Shown here one piece after another: positions 6,276-6,286 of a DNA stretch of 6,286 nucleotides. The position numbers and the translations under genes were made by a program. The notes beneath the pieces are model-generated. The model saw only the letters and a program-made list of their open reading frames with translations, had not been told where the DNA came from and did not search any database. Location of the stretch: assembly GCA_900545515.1 (NCBI GenBank), contig UQZA01000060.1, positions 1-6,286 of the forward strand, written 5' to 3'. How positions within the stretch are numbered: position 1 is the stretch's first letter; every line of letters begins with the position of its first letter. Origin of the DNA: an uncultured Eubacteriales bacterium (GTDB taxonomy: Bacteria > Bacillota > Clostridia > Oscillospirales > Oscillospiraceae).

Positions 6276-6286
6276 ACTTCTCATTA

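Overview
The window is dominated by one very long gene on the minus strand. It starts at position 5810 and is still open at position 1, so the first 1936 residues of the protein are visible and its C-terminus is missing. The protein is a secreted, multidomain subtilisin-family (S8) serine protease of the C5a-peptidase/lactocepin type. The style points to a gut-type Clostridia, most likely Oscillospiraceae or a relative: a PA-domain insertion, a dockerin-like module, a Big_2 domain, GC-rich codons and a strong AGAAGG ribosome binding site. This taxonomic call is inference from protein architecture, not from a marker gene.

Layout from the N-terminus (right) to the left edge: signal peptide (residues 1-27); propeptide-like region (about 60-166); S8 catalytic domain with the full set Asp205, His301, Asn408, Ser648, carrying a PA insert (about 470-575); an Fn3-like domain (about 733-950) with a two-loop dockerin-like calcium module nested inside it (830-883); Ig-like beta-sandwich segments (about 955-1235); a beta-propeller-like region (about 1268-1468); a Big_2 domain (1486-1566); a second propeller-like stretch (about 1570-1845); and a Q/E/P-rich linker (about 1865-1919). 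The last residues look like the first strand of another beta domain cut by the window edge.

Right of the gene, 5811-6286 is a mainly non-coding leader. It holds the ribosome binding site, a perfect 15-bp inverted repeat that would form a hairpin in the 5' leader, a candidate extended -10 promoter just upstream of it, a possible 42-codon membrane microprotein (5947-6075), a perfect 8+1+8 palindrome at 6144-6160, and an AT-rich right end with a weak promoter-like match. I see no tRNA, rRNA, CRISPR array, insertion sequence or convincing intrinsic terminator.

The protein would be exported, matured by loss of its propeptide, and held or assembled outside the cell through its C-terminal domains. 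The substrate cannot be read from the sequence. The most notable points are the nested domains (dockerin inside Fn3, Big_2 between propeller halves) and the structured leader.
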